NCBI RefSeq assembly: GCF_002160955.1 | Contig: NZ_NFLN01000025.1 | Span: 1 to 35,684 of the forward strand | DNA length: 35,684 nt | Source of the DNA: Gemmiger sp. An120 | GTDB lineage: Bacteria; Bacillota; Clostridia; Oscillospirales; Ruminococcaceae | Reading direction: 5' to 3' | In this document: positions 16,301-23,679 of the stretch, one piece after another | Position numbering within the stretch: the stretch's first letter is position 1 | How the letters are laid out: each line of letters starts with the position of its first letter | The notes under the pieces: generated by a model | Told to the model about the DNA's origin: nothing | Databases searched by the model: none | Seen by the model: only the letters and a program-made list of their open reading frames with translations | Made by a program: the position numbers and the translations under genes

Positions 16301-16485
16301 TGGGATGCCACCTGGGCCGACACGTCCACCAGATAATCCCGGGTACGCTGCTCATTGACCTGGCGCAGCATCAGGTTGTTGAACAGAAACAGCGCCCCCG
16401 CCGTCAGCAGGGTAACGCACAGAATCGACAGCGCCAGGAATATACCTTTCCGATAGCGATGGACCATTTGAAGTTCATGTTTCAT
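13330..16485 (-). CDS. Membrane-bound GGDEF*-EAL-PAS-GGDEF c-di-GMP enzyme
   Basis: About 1,051 residues from the ATG at 16485; a GTG at 16494 is also possible and neither has a strong RBS. Two helices (about 17-39 and 280-302) bracket an extracytoplasmic sensor of about 240 residues, resembling dCACHE sensors. A first GGDEF domain is degenerate (ASADLFYLLL replaces the active motif near 390). An EAL domain follows, with EALIRW near 514, ETILLDD and DDFGSGYSS, so phosphodiesterase residues look intact. A PAS-like segment lies near 750-870, and a second GGDEF domain near 953 has the intact RYGGDEFVVF. The protein could both make and break c-di-GMP in response to an external ligand. It sits upstream of the pilus-like operon on the same strand but has its own promoter. 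The two-GGDEF arrangement around EAL is uncommon. Confidence 0.93.
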   Translation of the reverse strand: MKHELQMVHRYRKGIFLALSILCVTLLTAGALFLFNNLMLRQVNEQRTRDYLVDVSAQVASQIDARIAQSIESLNIIRDSAVLLGPEALPEFITRKESVAGFDELCLAENVEDAEAWISWRSSSLAGEDMIQPGQARLIMSREPELGIYYAAGETREDPVLLGVKSGSLLTRMLSGQSFNGEGTSRVVTRDGELLAAGEGNEMSGTLRDVWENGTESEKRQLDQMSEDMHAGKAGVATVRGSNSAVMVSYIPLTANEWYVLTMIPADLLSKDVSSLVQSNLWLTVLIIAIFGGVLLTVVLLRRGYQASLEYMAFVDPVTGGMSDTRFRSEAARLLKKSSNYTLVSADMQGFKLINNIFGTEEGNRTLCHLYRTMQSCLHPGELLARASADLFYLLLEGQDREEIGRRLREMYHKANAFNQGREDPYYLELRFGADMAAPEKTDVAAMQERSSTARKTGAAVEGGCTFYDAEWQRTQLREKELVNRLDASLQAGDFRVYFQPKVRLEDRRVAGAEALIRWQHPTKGMLSPAVFVPVFEKYRMITRLDQFIFEQVCCLLARWKDEGRELCTISVNLSRQNLEIPGFLDRCRRIRDRYRVDRGLIEFELTETILLDDPDGVRQLIDRMHEAGFSCSLDDFGSGYSSLGMLNQLNVDTIKLDRSFFVGTNDSTRGRCVVESILKMAGKLHITTVAEGVDNLQQARHLRRSACDIVQGYVFFRPMPVEEFEQTAWQDGRLRCVDTEGALLDPRMQGGEGSRPASIVTFLYRPETGSIRFSDPFSPVMAGVTEYPDAAAFVRGSGVLNENDEEEFFDMLGRCARQEAPWAEGALRFCVSDGRYEWMEVHIHRENGPDGPVIRGVLVNTGSWRSEVARWKEKANRDGLTGLYNRTYFERHVRRQLAEKQSAYGALVFIDVDDFKKANDTLGHMVGDDILRCIAQRILGVFRHSDVVARYGGDEFVVFVSNMTREVLENRLDRLCTMFRNPYRNGETRYQIMGSIGASLYPADGEDYDTLLANADAALYEAKRRGKNQYRIFRVTDPQGGTLEHPPAES

Positions 16486-16542
16486 CCTTGACACCGTCCC
16501 CGGGATACGGCGAAAAACGCCGCGGATTTTGTAACCATTCCT

Positions 16543-16571
16543 ATTTTACCATACCGGCCGCCCTGTGACAA
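16543..16571 (-). promoter_or_regulatory. Promoter of the GGDEF-EAL gene
   Basis: On the minus strand TTGTCA (16566-16571) and TAAAAT (16543-16548) are 17 bp apart, with TGG before the -10. A short hairpin CGGCG-AAAAA-CGCCG (16508-16522) lies in the leader. Confidence 0.65.
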
Positions 16572-16598
16572 CCGCACAACATGCGCCCGGATATGGAC

Positions 16599-16645
16599 AA
16601 AAAGCGCCCGCCAGGCGGGCACACAGCCGCCAGGCGGGCGTTTTT
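16599..16645 (-). terminator. Terminator after the PqqD-like gene
   Basis: CGCCCGCC near 16605 pairs with GGCGGGCG (16633-16640), flanked by A5 and T5 runs, so it can act on either strand. The sequence GCCAGGCGGGC occurs twice within it. It separates the PqqD-like gene from the GGDEF-EAL gene. Confidence 0.75.
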
Positions 16646-16673
16646 CATACGCTGTTTTCTGCAAAGGGCCGGT

Positions 16674-17006
16674 CTACCGCCCGGCCGGCTCTTCGCCGGG
16701 GTTTGCCAGGGTGATGAACTCGTAGCTGGCCAGAATCTGGATATATTTTGCCATACGGGGATACACCGGATCCGCCTTGGGGCCGAACTGCTCCGCCGCC
16801 AGGTCTGCCAGCTGCCCCACCGTGCGCTGCCCGTCGATACGGGTCCAGACAAAAGATCCCATCTTATCCAGATGAATATGGGAAACACGGGGTTTATGCA
16901 GCAGTTTCTGGGCGGCCTTGTTGAACAGGCCGGTGTTTTCCTTGTGCAGCGTCACGGTCCCCGCCTCATCGGTGCTCCACGCCAGGTCTGCCCGGGTGGG
17001 GATCAT
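16674..17006 (-). CDS. PqqD-like protein, probably missing its first residues
   Basis: A 110-residue frame matching the PqqD family, small winged-helix proteins that present peptides to radical SAM enzymes (HLDKMGSFVWTRIDGQRTVGQL; EQFGPKADPVYPRMAKYIQIL). As I recall, relatives in Firmicutes have a few more residues before IPTRA. Here the ATG falls right at the start of that motif, with no RBS, inside the end of the truncated OPT gene and in another frame. No radical SAM gene or precursor peptide is nearby. It is best read as a PqqD gene whose 5' end was lost in a deletion; it could still be made by translational coupling, or be a remnant. Confidence 0.65.
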   Translation of the reverse strand: MIPTRADLAWSTDEAGTVTLHKENTGLFNKAAQKLLHKPRVSHIHLDKMGSFVWTRIDGQRTVGQLADLAAEQFGPKADPVYPRMAKYIQILASYEFITLANPGEEPAGR

Positions 17007-17754
17007 AGCCGAACAGCAGGATCATGGGAATCAGCACACACCAGCCGATCACGCCGCCCACAAACATGAAGGAGGAGATGCGGGGGCCCACGATGTAGCC
17101 CACGCCCACCAGCGCCGGGTAGATCTGGGTACCGATCTGGGCGCCGAAGTTCTTGAGGGTCAGGTTGATCTCGGTGGGGGCCAGCTTGACGCCGTCCACA
17201 ATGAACTTGAAGGCGGCCGCGATGCCCAGGCCGGAGAAGACCGACGCGGCCTGCGCGCCGCCTTCCTCACCCGCCAGCAGCACTTCGGCGCAGGCGGTGC
17301 CCTCCGGATAGGGCAGGGTGGCATGTTCGCGCACGATCAAGGCGTTGCGCAGGGGCACCATGAACAGCACGCCCAGGATGCCGCCGCACAGCGCGATGAC
17401 GGTGATGGCCAGCAGGCTGGGATTTTCGCCCTTGCCTTCCGCCGCCCACAGGAACAGGGCGGGCAGGGTGAAGATGGCACCGGCCGCCAGGGACTCGCCG
17501 GCAGAGCCGATGGTCTGCACGATGTTGTTTTCCAGGATGGAGTTGCGGCGCATGAGCACCCGGATAATGCCCATGGACAGCACCGCCGCCGGGATGGAGG
17601 CGGATACGGTAAGCCCGACGCGCAGGCCCAGATAGGCGTTGGCCGCGCCGAACACCACGGCCAGGATCACACCGATGATCACCGACACGGCCGTGATTTC
17701 CGGCGTGACCTTATCCGCCGGAATGTACGGTTTGAATGGTTTGTTCTCGTTCAT
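16966..17754 (-). pseudogene. Truncated OPT-family oligopeptide transporter
   Basis: The start is MNENKPFKPYIPADK at 17754, with AAGGAA about 10 bases upstream. The frame matches the N-terminal third of OPT transporters, membrane symporters usually 600 or more residues long: PEITAVSVIIGVILAVVFGA, AYLGLRVGLTVSASIPAAV, LPYPEGTACAEVLLAGEEGG and VGYIVGPRISSFMFVGGVIG are recognisable. After LFGYD at about 17006 homology stops and the frame runs about 13 residues into PqqD DNA, then ends. Only about 250 of more than 600 residues remain, too few for the usual helix set, so function is unlikely. A deletion joining two formerly separate genes is the simplest explanation. Confidence 0.8.
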
Positions 17755-17839
17755 AAGCTCGTTCCTTTTCCTTTTTTGTTTGCCGTGCGCGGACAGTGCG
17801 GTGTTGCCCGGCCCGGCAAAGACGTGGCGCACAAGCCTT

Positions 17840-17868
17840 GTTATATAGGAATTGGACAGCTGTCGCAA
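17840..17868 (-). promoter_or_regulatory. Promoter of the truncated OPT gene
   Basis: On the minus strand TTGCGA (17863-17868) and TATAAC (17840-17845) are exactly 17 bp apart, about 85 bases before the ATG. The promoter looks intact although the gene is not. Confidence 0.6.
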
Positions 17869-17987
17869 AGGCGCGGAGCGTTTTCTCACAGAGGACGGCG
17901 AAACTCTCACAAATCAGCGTGTTATCTTGCTTGCATACATGTTGCACACACGCGGTTCGTAAAATCTTTGCGGGGACATTTTTTCTG

Positions 17988-18016
17988 TTGACAAATGCAT
18001 GTATTTTCGATACACT
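17988..18016 (+). promoter_or_regulatory. Candidate distal promoter of the polyamine operon
   Basis: A perfect TTGACA (17988-17993) and TACACT (18011-18016) are 17 bp apart. Transcripts from here would carry a leader of about 400 bases that includes all the hairpins in this region. Confidence 0.55.
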
Positions 18017-18149
18017 TTAACTGTCATGGGCGGCTATTTTTCATAACAGAGTTCCATGCAAATATTTCTTCTGACCACCCGCGCACAGCGGGTCAAGGCC
18101 ATGCGGACAGCCGGGTCAACTGCCGAGCGGCGGGTACGCCCCGCCATTA

Positions 18150-18179
18150 TTGATTGAGTTAAAAGCTCAATTTTATAAG
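18150..18179 (+). promoter_or_regulatory. Candidate proximal promoter with operator-like inverted repeat
   Basis: TTGATT (18150-18155) and TATAAG (18174-18179) are 18 bp apart, and the inverted repeat TTGAG-N7-CTCAA (18154-18170) fills the spacer, where a repressor could bind. A further GGTTA/TAACC repeat lies just downstream. A third candidate is the extended -10 TGCTATATA at 18259-18267. Confidence 0.5.
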
Positions 18180-18339
18180 TTGGTTACTTTATAACCATAC
18201 GCGGTCACGCGTGCATCAACTTGTAAAACGATCAATAAGAGTAGTAAAAGTAAGTATTTGCTATATAGACTCTGTTCAGGAAGGCCCCGGGCGCGGTATG
18301 CGCCGCGCGGGTGCTGTCATGGAACCACGATCTTTTCAC

Positions 18340-18374
18340 GGGCGGATGTGCGCGGGCGCATCCGCCCGTTTTTT
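18340..18374 (+). terminator. Intrinsic terminator in the speD leader (possible attenuator)
   Basis: GGGCGGATG (18340-18348) pairs with CATCCGCCC (18359-18367), followed by GTTTTTT (18368-18374). It faces into the operon and ends about 48 bases before the speD ATG, downstream of every promoter candidate, so it should reduce operon expression unless overcome. That is the layout of a riboswitch or attenuator, but I recognise no known aptamer. Confidence 0.7.
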
Positions 18375-18421
18375 GTCGTTCGGACGCGGCGCCGCAGTAA
18401 AGGAAAAAGGAGTACGCGAGC

Positions 18422-19180
18422 ATGGAGGAAAAGATCAAACTGTACGGGTTCAACAACCTGACCAAGGCGCTGAGCTTCAACATCTACGACGTATGCTATG
18501 CCAAGACCGCCCGGGAACTGCGGGACTACATCGGCTACATCGACGGGCAGTACAACTCGGAGCGTCTGACCAATATTCTGACCACCCTGACCGACATGAT
18601 CGGGGCCAAGGTGCTGAACATCGCCCGGCAGGACTACGATCCCCAGGGCGCGTCGGTCTGCATCCTGATTGCGGAGCCCAGCCTGCTGCCCGCCGGCGAG
18701 ATGCAGCTGGCCCATCTGGACAAGAGCCATGTGACGGTGCATACCTATCCCGAATACCACCCCGAGACCTGTCTGGCCACCTTCCGGGTGGACATCGACG
18801 TGGCTACCTGCGGCGAGATCACCCCGCTGTCCACGCTGGATTACCTGATCGGCTCCTTTGATTCGGACATCATCACCATGGACTACCGGGTGCGGGGCTT
18901 TACCCGGGACGTGTACGGCCGCAAGCTGTTCAACGACCTGAACATGCGCTCCATCCAGGATTTCATCGCCCCCGAAACCCTGCTGCGGTACGACGCGGTG
19001 GACCTGAACGTATACGGGGCAAACCTGTTCCACACCAAGATGATGGTCAAGGAGATTGACCTGCAGAACTACCTGTTCAAGACCGACGCCTACGAGCTGC
19101 CCCCCCGCACCCGGCTGGAGATCATGGACAACCTGCGCCGGGAGATGATCGAAATCTTCAGCGGGCGCAACATTTACTAA
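18422..19180 (+). CDS. speD: S-adenosylmethionine decarboxylase proenzyme
   Basis: 252 residues, the size of the E. coli-type (class 1A) enzyme. It makes decarboxylated AdoMet, the aminopropyl donor for spermidine synthase. The self-cleavage site is [14 protein letters not shown]: cleavage between Lys101 and Ser102 would turn Ser102 into the pyruvoyl cofactor. Further family features are [18 protein letters not shown] and [13 protein letters not shown]-type sequence (here [13 protein letters not shown]). AAGGAG is 9 bases before the ATG. It is the first gene of the polyamine operon, behind a leader with a terminator; the speA ATG follows 12 bases later. Confidence 0.95.
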   Translation: MEEKIKLYGFNNLTKALSFNIYDVCYAKTARELRDYIGYIDGQYNSERLTNILTTLTDMIGAKVLNIARQDYDPQGASVCILIAEPSLLPAGEMQLAHLDKSHVTVHTYPEYHPETCLATFRVDIDVATCGEITPLSTLDYLIGSFDSDIITMDYRVRGFTRDVYGRKLFNDLNMRSIQDFIAPETLLRYDAVDLNVYGANLFHTKMMVKEIDLQNYLFKTDAYELPPRTRLEIMDNLRREMIEIFSGRNIY

Positions 19181-19192
19181 GGAGGCACGGGA

Positions 19193-20647
19193 ATGCGGGA
19201 TCAGAGCCGTGCGCCCATTTATGAGGCGCTGGAAGCATTCAAGCGGGCCCGGGTGGTGCCCTTTGACGTACCCGGCCACAAGCGGGGCCGGGGCAACCCG
19301 GAACTGACCGCCCTGCTGGGCGAAAAATGCGTGAGCATGGACGTGAACAGCATGAAGCCGCTGGACAATCTGTGCCACCCGGTATCGGTGATCCGGGAGG
19401 CGGAGGAACTGGCGGCGGAGGCGTTCGGCGCGGCCCACGCCTTTCTGATGGTGGGCGGCACCACCAGCGCGGTGCAGAGCATGGTGCTGTCGGTGGCCGG
19501 CCGCGGGGACAAGATCATCCTGCCCCGGAACGTGCACCGCAGCGTCATGGGCGCCATGGTGCTCTGCGGCGCGGTGCCGGTGTATGTGAACCCGGACTGC
19601 GACGACCGGCTGGGCATCCCCCTGGGGATGCGGCTGGATCAGGTGGAAAAGGCCATCCGGGAAAACCCGGACGCCAAGGCCATTCTGGTAAACAACCCCA
19701 CCTACTACGGCATCTGCTCCGATCTGCGGGGCATCGTAAAGCTGGCCCACGAGGCCGGGATGCTGTGTCTGGCGGACGAAGCCCACGGCACCCACTTTTA
19801 TTTCAGCGACCATCTGCCGGTATCGGCCATGGCGGCCGGGGCGGACATGGCCGCGGTCAGCATGCACAAATCCGGCGGCAGCCTGACCCAGAGCTCCCTG
19901 CTGCTCACCGGCCCCGCCATGAGCGAGGGCCATGTGCGGCAGATCATCAACCTGACCCAGACCACCAGCGGCTCCTACCTGCTGCTGAGCAGTCTGGACA
20001 TCTCCCGGCGCAACCTGGCGCTGCGGGGCAAGGAAGCCTTTGACGGGGTGGTACGGCTGGCCGAATACGCCCGGGAGGAGATCAACGCCATCGGCGGCTA
20101 CTACGCCTACAGCCGGGAGCTGATCAACGGGGACAGCATCTTTGATTTTGACGTGACCAAGCTGTCGGTGAACACCCTGGACGTGGGTCTGGCCGGCATC
20201 GAGGTCTACGACCTGCTGCGGGACGAGTACGACATCCAGATCGAGTTCGGCGACCTGGGCAACATCCTGGCCTATCTGTCCATCGGGGACCGTCCCCGGG
20301 AGGTGGAGCGGCTGGTGAGCGCCCTGGCCGAGGTGCGCCGCCGGTTCGGCCGGGCCGACCGGGCGGGCCTGATGAAGCAGGAGTACATTGACCCCCAGGT
20401 GGCGGTAAGCCCCCAGGACGCCTTCTACGCGCCCAAGGAGTCCCTGCCTCTGCGGGAAACCGAGGGCCGGGTGTGCAGCGAGTTCGTCATGTGCTACCCG
20501 CCGGGCATCCCCATTTTGGCCCCCGGCGAGCGGATCACCGGGCCGATCCTGGACTACATTGAATACGCCAAGGCCAAGGGCTGCTCCATGACCGGCCCCG
20601 AGGACGCGGATATCCGCCGGCTGAACGTGCTGAAAGGAGAGTATTGA
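19193..20647 (+). CDS. speA: Fold-III Orn/Lys/Arg decarboxylase, probably arginine decarboxylase
   Basis: A 484-residue PLP enzyme of the aspartate aminotransferase fold, the size of Bacillus SpeA. The PLP lysine is Lys226 in SMHKSGGSLTQ; the cofactor-binding Asp is in LADEAHGTHF (near 195), and VPGHKRG is at 26-32. The C-terminal domain contains VMCYPPGIPILAPGERI, typical of the family. The family includes arginine, lysine and ornithine decarboxylases that cannot be separated by eye. The agmatinase two genes downstream makes arginine to agmatine the most coherent reaction. AAGGAGG lies 7 bases before the ATG, overlapping the speD stop. Confidence 0.93.
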   Translation: MRDQSRAPIYEALEAFKRARVVPFDVPGHKRGRGNPELTALLGEKCVSMDVNSMKPLDNLCHPVSVIREAEELAAEAFGAAHAFLMVGGTTSAVQSMVLSVAGRGDKIILPRNVHRSVMGAMVLCGAVPVYVNPDCDDRLGIPLGMRLDQVEKAIRENPDAKAILVNNPTYYGICSDLRGIVKLAHEAGMLCLADEAHGTHFYFSDHLPVSAMAAGADMAAVSMHKSGGSLTQSSLLLTGPAMSEGHVRQIINLTQTTSGSYLLLSSLDISRRNLALRGKEAFDGVVRLAEYAREEINAIGGYYAYSRELINGDSIFDFDVTKLSVNTLDVGLAGIEVYDLLRDEYDIQIEFGDLGNILAYLSIGDRPREVERLVSALAEVRRRFGRADRAGLMKQEYIDPQVAVSPQDAFYAPKESLPLRETEGRVCSEFVMCYPPGIPILAPGERITGPILDYIEYAKAKGCSMTGPEDADIRRLNVLKGEY

Positions 20648-20649
20648 GG

Positions 20650-21510
20650 ATGGAGTTCTGGTTTTCCGAAGCGCAGACCCCCAACGTAAAGCTGTCCATC
20701 CGGGTGGATAAGCAGCTGTACAGCGGGCAGAGCGAATTCCAGCGCATCGATGTGTTTGAATCGCCGGAGTTCGGCCGGTTCCTGACGCTGGACGGCTACA
20801 TGATGCTCACCGAAAAGGACGAGTTCATCTACCACGAAATGATCACCCATGTGCCGATGGCGGTACACCCTCATGTGCGGCGGGTGCTGGTGATCGGCGC
20901 CGGGGACGGCGGCGTGATCCGGGAGCTGACCCGCTACCCGGAGATTGAATCCATCGACATGGTGGAGATCGACCCCCAGGTGGTGGAGGTCTGCCGGGAA
21001 TACCTGCCCCAGACCGCCTGCAAGCTGGACGATCCCCGGGTGCACATCCACTACGAGGACGGTCTGAAATACATCCGCCGGTTTGAGGATGCGTATGACC
21101 TGATCATTGTGGATTCCACCGACCCGTTCGGCCCCGGCGAGGGGCTGTTTACCCGGGAGTTCTACGGCAACTGCTACAAGGCCCTGCGGGAGGACGGCAT
21201 CATGGTCAACCAGCATGAGAGCCCCTTCTACGACGAGGACGCGGTGGCCTGCCAGCGGGCCCACAAGCGGATCGTGGAGTCCTTCCCCATCAGCCGGGTG
21301 TACCAGGCCCACATCCCCACCTATCCCAGCGGTCACTGGCTGTTCGGCTTTGCCAGCAAGAAATACCATCCGCTGAAAGACCTGGACGAAGGGCGCTGGA
21401 ATGCCCGGGGCCTGGCCTGTAAATACTACACCACCACCCTGCACCGGGGTGCGTTCTACATTCCCGCCTATGTGGAGGAGCTTTTGAAAAATGTTGAATC
21501 CGAATATTGA
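20650..21510 (+). CDS. speE: Spermidine synthase family aminopropyltransferase
   Basis: 286 residues from the ATG at 20650 (AAAGGAGAG about 9 bases upstream; a TTG six bases earlier is less likely). It transfers the aminopropyl group from decarboxylated AdoMet to an amine. Motifs: LTEKDEFIYHEM (53-64), the nucleotide-binding GAGDGG (83-88) with acidic MVEIDPQ (104-110), and catalytic Asp155 in IIVDSTDPFGPGEGLF. Putrescine is the usual acceptor. However, the order speA-speE-speB would also suit aminopropylation of agmatine followed by ureohydrolysis, as known in Thermus and some archaea; sequence alone does not decide. Its last 20 bases overlap speB. Confidence 0.94.
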   Translation: MEFWFSEAQTPNVKLSIRVDKQLYSGQSEFQRIDVFESPEFGRFLTLDGYMMLTEKDEFIYHEMITHVPMAVHPHVRRVLVIGAGDGGVIRELTRYPEIESIDMVEIDPQVVEVCREYLPQTACKLDDPRVHIHYEDGLKYIRRFEDAYDLIIVDSTDPFGPGEGLFTREFYGNCYKALREDGIMVNQHESPFYDEDAVACQRAHKRIVESFPISRVYQAHIPTYPSGHWLFGFASKKYHPLKDLDEGRWNARGLACKYYTTTLHRGAFYIPAYVEELLKNVESEY

Positions 21511-22342
21511 GACCTTCCTGTGCTGCGACGCGCCCTGGGATGAGGCGAAAACCGTTCTGTTCGGCGCGCCGTTCGACAGCACCACCTCTTTCCGGCCGGG
21601 CACCCGGTTCGGCCCGGGGGCCATCCGGCACGAGAGCTTCGGGCTGGAGAGCTACAGCCCCTACCAGGATAAGGATCTGCTGGACGCCTCGGTGCTGGAC
21701 AGCGGCGATCTGGAACTCTGCCTGGGGGATTCGGTCAAGGCGCTGGCCCAGATCGAGGAGCGGGCGGCCCAGATCCTGGACGGCGGCAAGCGGCCCTTTT
21801 TGCTGGGCGGCGAGCATCTGGTGACACTGGGGGCGTTCCGGGCGGTACAGGCCCGGTACCCGGAGGTACACATCCTGCATTTTGACGCCCACGCCGATCT
21901 GCGGCAGGATTATCTGGGCGCGCCCCTCTCCCACGCCTGCGTGCTGCGCCGGTGCTGGGAACTGGTGGGCGACGACCGGATCTTCCAGTTCGGCATCCGT
22001 TCCGGCGACCGGGAGGAATTCCGCTGGGGGGCCGAGCATGTGACCACCCACCGGTTCGACCTGGAAGGGCTGGAGGAAGTGCTGGATAAGCTGGCCGGCA
22101 AGCCGGTGTACTTTACGCTGGATCTGGACGTGCTGGACCCGTCGGTATTTCCGGGCACCGGCACCCCGGAGCCGGGCGGCGTGAGTTTCGATACGCTGCG
22201 CCGGGCGGTGACGCTGGTGTGCGGGCGGCTCAACATCGTGGGCTGCGACGTGAACGAGCTGAGCCCCGCTTACGATCCCACCGGCGCCTCCACGGCGGTG
22301 GCCGGCAAGATCGTGCGGGAGATGCTGCTGGCGCTGGATTGA
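21491..22342 (+). CDS. speB: Agmatinase / ureohydrolase
   Basis: A 283-residue arginase-family enzyme that removes urea from agmatine (or N1-aminopropylagmatine) to give putrescine (or spermidine). All binuclear manganese ligands are visible: GGEH (106-109), FDAHADLR (131-138), SHAC (147-150) and DLDVLDPS (211-218), followed by PGTGTPEPGG, the agmatinase-type loop. The ATG lies inside the end of speE (20-base overlap, different frame), so translation is coupled. A hairpin repeat follows the gene before the next RBS. Confidence 0.94.
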   Translation: MLNPNIETFLCCDAPWDEAKTVLFGAPFDSTTSFRPGTRFGPGAIRHESFGLESYSPYQDKDLLDASVLDSGDLELCLGDSVKALAQIEERAAQILDGGKRPFLLGGEHLVTLGAFRAVQARYPEVHILHFDAHADLRQDYLGAPLSHACVLRRCWELVGDDRIFQFGIRSGDREEFRWGAEHVTTHRFDLEGLEEVLDKLAGKPVYFTLDLDVLDPSVFPGTGTPEPGGVSFDTLRRAVTLVCGRLNIVGCDVNELSPAYDPTGASTAVAGKIVREMLLALD

Positions 22343-22348
22343 TTTGGG

Positions 22349-22398
22349 GCCAATCTGGGGAAATATAGCCAATCTGGGGACCAGTCCCCAGACCCCAT
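22349..22398 (+). repeat. Intergenic hairpin repeat, copy A
   Basis: GCCAATCTGGGG at 22349-22360 is an extra partial copy. The full element at 22368-22398 has the perfect stem CTGGGGAC (22374-22381) with GTCCCCAG (22384-22391), then ACCCCAT. It lies between speB and the carboxyspermidine dehydrogenase gene and lacks a T-tract. Related copies are at 26012-26070 (minus) and 35438-35500 (plus). Confidence 0.8.
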
Positions 22399-22419
22399 CA
22401 TAATAAAGGAGTGTTGACC

Positions 22420-23679
22420 ATGAGCAAGGTATTGATCATCGGCTGCGGCGGCGTTGCCGGCGTAGCCATCCACAAGTGCTGCCAGAACAGTGAGGTTTTC
22501 ACCGAGATCTGCATCGCCAGCCGCACCAAATCCAAGTGCGACGCGCTGAAGGCCAAACTGGAGGGCACCACCTCCACCGTTATCACCACCGAGCAGGTGG
22601 ATGCGGACAACTTTGACGAGCTGTGCGCCCTGATCCGCAAGGTACAGCCGGATCTGGTGATGAACATTGCCCTGCCCTACCAGGATCTGACCATCATGGA
22701 CGCCTGCCTGGCCTGCGGCGTGAACTATCTGGACACCGCCAACTACGAGCCGGAGAACCTGGACGATCCCGAGTGGAAAGCCAACTACGAAAAGCGCTGC
22801 AAGGAGCAGGGCTTCTCCGCCTACTTTGACTACAGCTACCAGTGGGCCTATCAGGAGAAGTTCAAGGCCGCGGGCCTGACCGCCCTGCTGGGCACCGGTT
22901 TTGACCCGGGCGTGACCCAGGTGTACTGCGCCTGGGCCCAGAAGCACCTGTTTGACGAGATCCACACCATTGATATTCTGGACTGCAACGGCGGCGACCA
23001 CGGCTATCCTTTCGCCACCAACTTCAACCCGGAGATCAACCTGCGGGAGGTCAGCGCCCCCGGTTCCTACTGGGAGAACGGCCACTGGGTGGAAGTGCCC
23101 GCCATGAGCATCAAGCGGGAATATAACTTCGACCAGGTGGGCGACAAGGACATGTACCTGCTGCACCACGAGGAGATCGAGTCCCTGGCCAAGAACATCC
23201 CGGGCGTAAAGCGCATCCGCTTCTTCATGACCTTCGGCCAGAGCTACCTGACCCACATGAAGTGTCTGGAGAACGTGGGCATGCTCTCCACCACCCCCAT
23301 CGAGTTTGAGGGCCATCAGATCGTGCCCATCCAGTTCCTGAAAGCCCTGCTGCCCGATCCCGCCAGCCTGGGTCCCCGCACCGTGGGCAAGACCAACATC
23401 GGCTGCATCTTCACCGGCGTGAAAGACGGCAAGGAAAAGACCGCCTACATCTACAACGTCTGCGACCATCAGGAGTGCTACAAGGAAGTGGGCAGCCAGG
23501 CCATCAGCTACACCACCGGCGTGCCCGCCATGATCGGCGCCATGATGCTGCTGACCGGCAAGTGGAATAAGCCCGGCGTCTACACCACCGAAGAGTTTGA
23601 TCCGGACCCCTACATGGATGCCCTGAACAAGTGGGGCCTGCCCTGGCAGGTGCAGGATGACCCGAAGCTGGTGGACTGA
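22420..23679 (+). CDS. Carboxyspermidine (carboxynorspermidine) dehydrogenase
   Basis: 419 residues from ATG 22420, with AAAGGAG 8 bases upstream; a GTG at 22411 would overlap that RBS. It belongs to the saccharopine dehydrogenase family: Rossmann start KVLIIGCGGVAGVAIHKC, then VMNIALPYQDL, DTANYEPEN and LLGTGFDPGVTQ. Members in polyamine clusters condense putrescine or diaminopropane with aspartate semialdehyde, using NADPH, to form carboxyspermidine or carboxynorspermidine. The decarboxylase gene follows with a one-base overlap (TGATG), which supports this role over lysine metabolism. Putrescine would come from SpeA and SpeB. Confidence 0.92.
   Translation: MSKVLIIGCGGVAGVAIHKCCQNSEVFTEICIASRTKSKCDALKAKLEGTTSTVITTEQVDADNFDELCALIRKVQPDLVMNIALPYQDLTIMDACLACGVNYLDTANYEPENLDDPEWKANYEKRCKEQGFSAYFDYSYQWAYQEKFKAAGLTALLGTGFDPGVTQVYCAWAQKHLFDEIHTIDILDCNGGDHGYPFATNFNPEINLREVSAPGSYWENGHWVEVPAMSIKREYNFDQVGDKDMYLLHHEEIESLAKNIPGVKRIRFFMTFGQSYLTHMKCLENVGMLSTTPIEFEGHQIVPIQFLKALLPDPASLGPRTVGKTNIGCIFTGVKDGKEKTAYIYNVCDHQECYKEVGSQAISYTTGVPAMIGAMMLLTGKWNKPGVYTTEEFDPDPYMDALNKWGLPWQVQDDPKLVD

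Larger units (their letters stand above)
17755..18421. other. Divergent regulatory region between the OPT remnant and speD
   Basis: 667 bases without a convincing gene. It contains the minus-strand OPT promoter, at least two plus-strand promoter candidates, hairpins at 18073-18094 (near CCCGC/GCGGG) and 18129-18145 (GGCGGG/CCCGCC), inverted repeats TTGAG/CTCAA (18154-18170) and GGTTA/TAACC (near 18182-18196), a GCGCGG/CCGCGC hairpin near 18291-18308, and an intrinsic terminator ahead of speD. Frames through it look like shadows. Confidence 0.65.

Noticed and set aside
18023-18421. Known riboswitch in the speD leader (SAM, guanidine or ykkC type)
   Set aside because: I looked for conserved core sequences of these classes and did not find a match, so no class is named.
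18211-18861. 216-residue plus-strand frame overlapping speD
   Set aside because: It lies out of frame with speD, has no RBS and shows no family features; it crosses the leader terminator.
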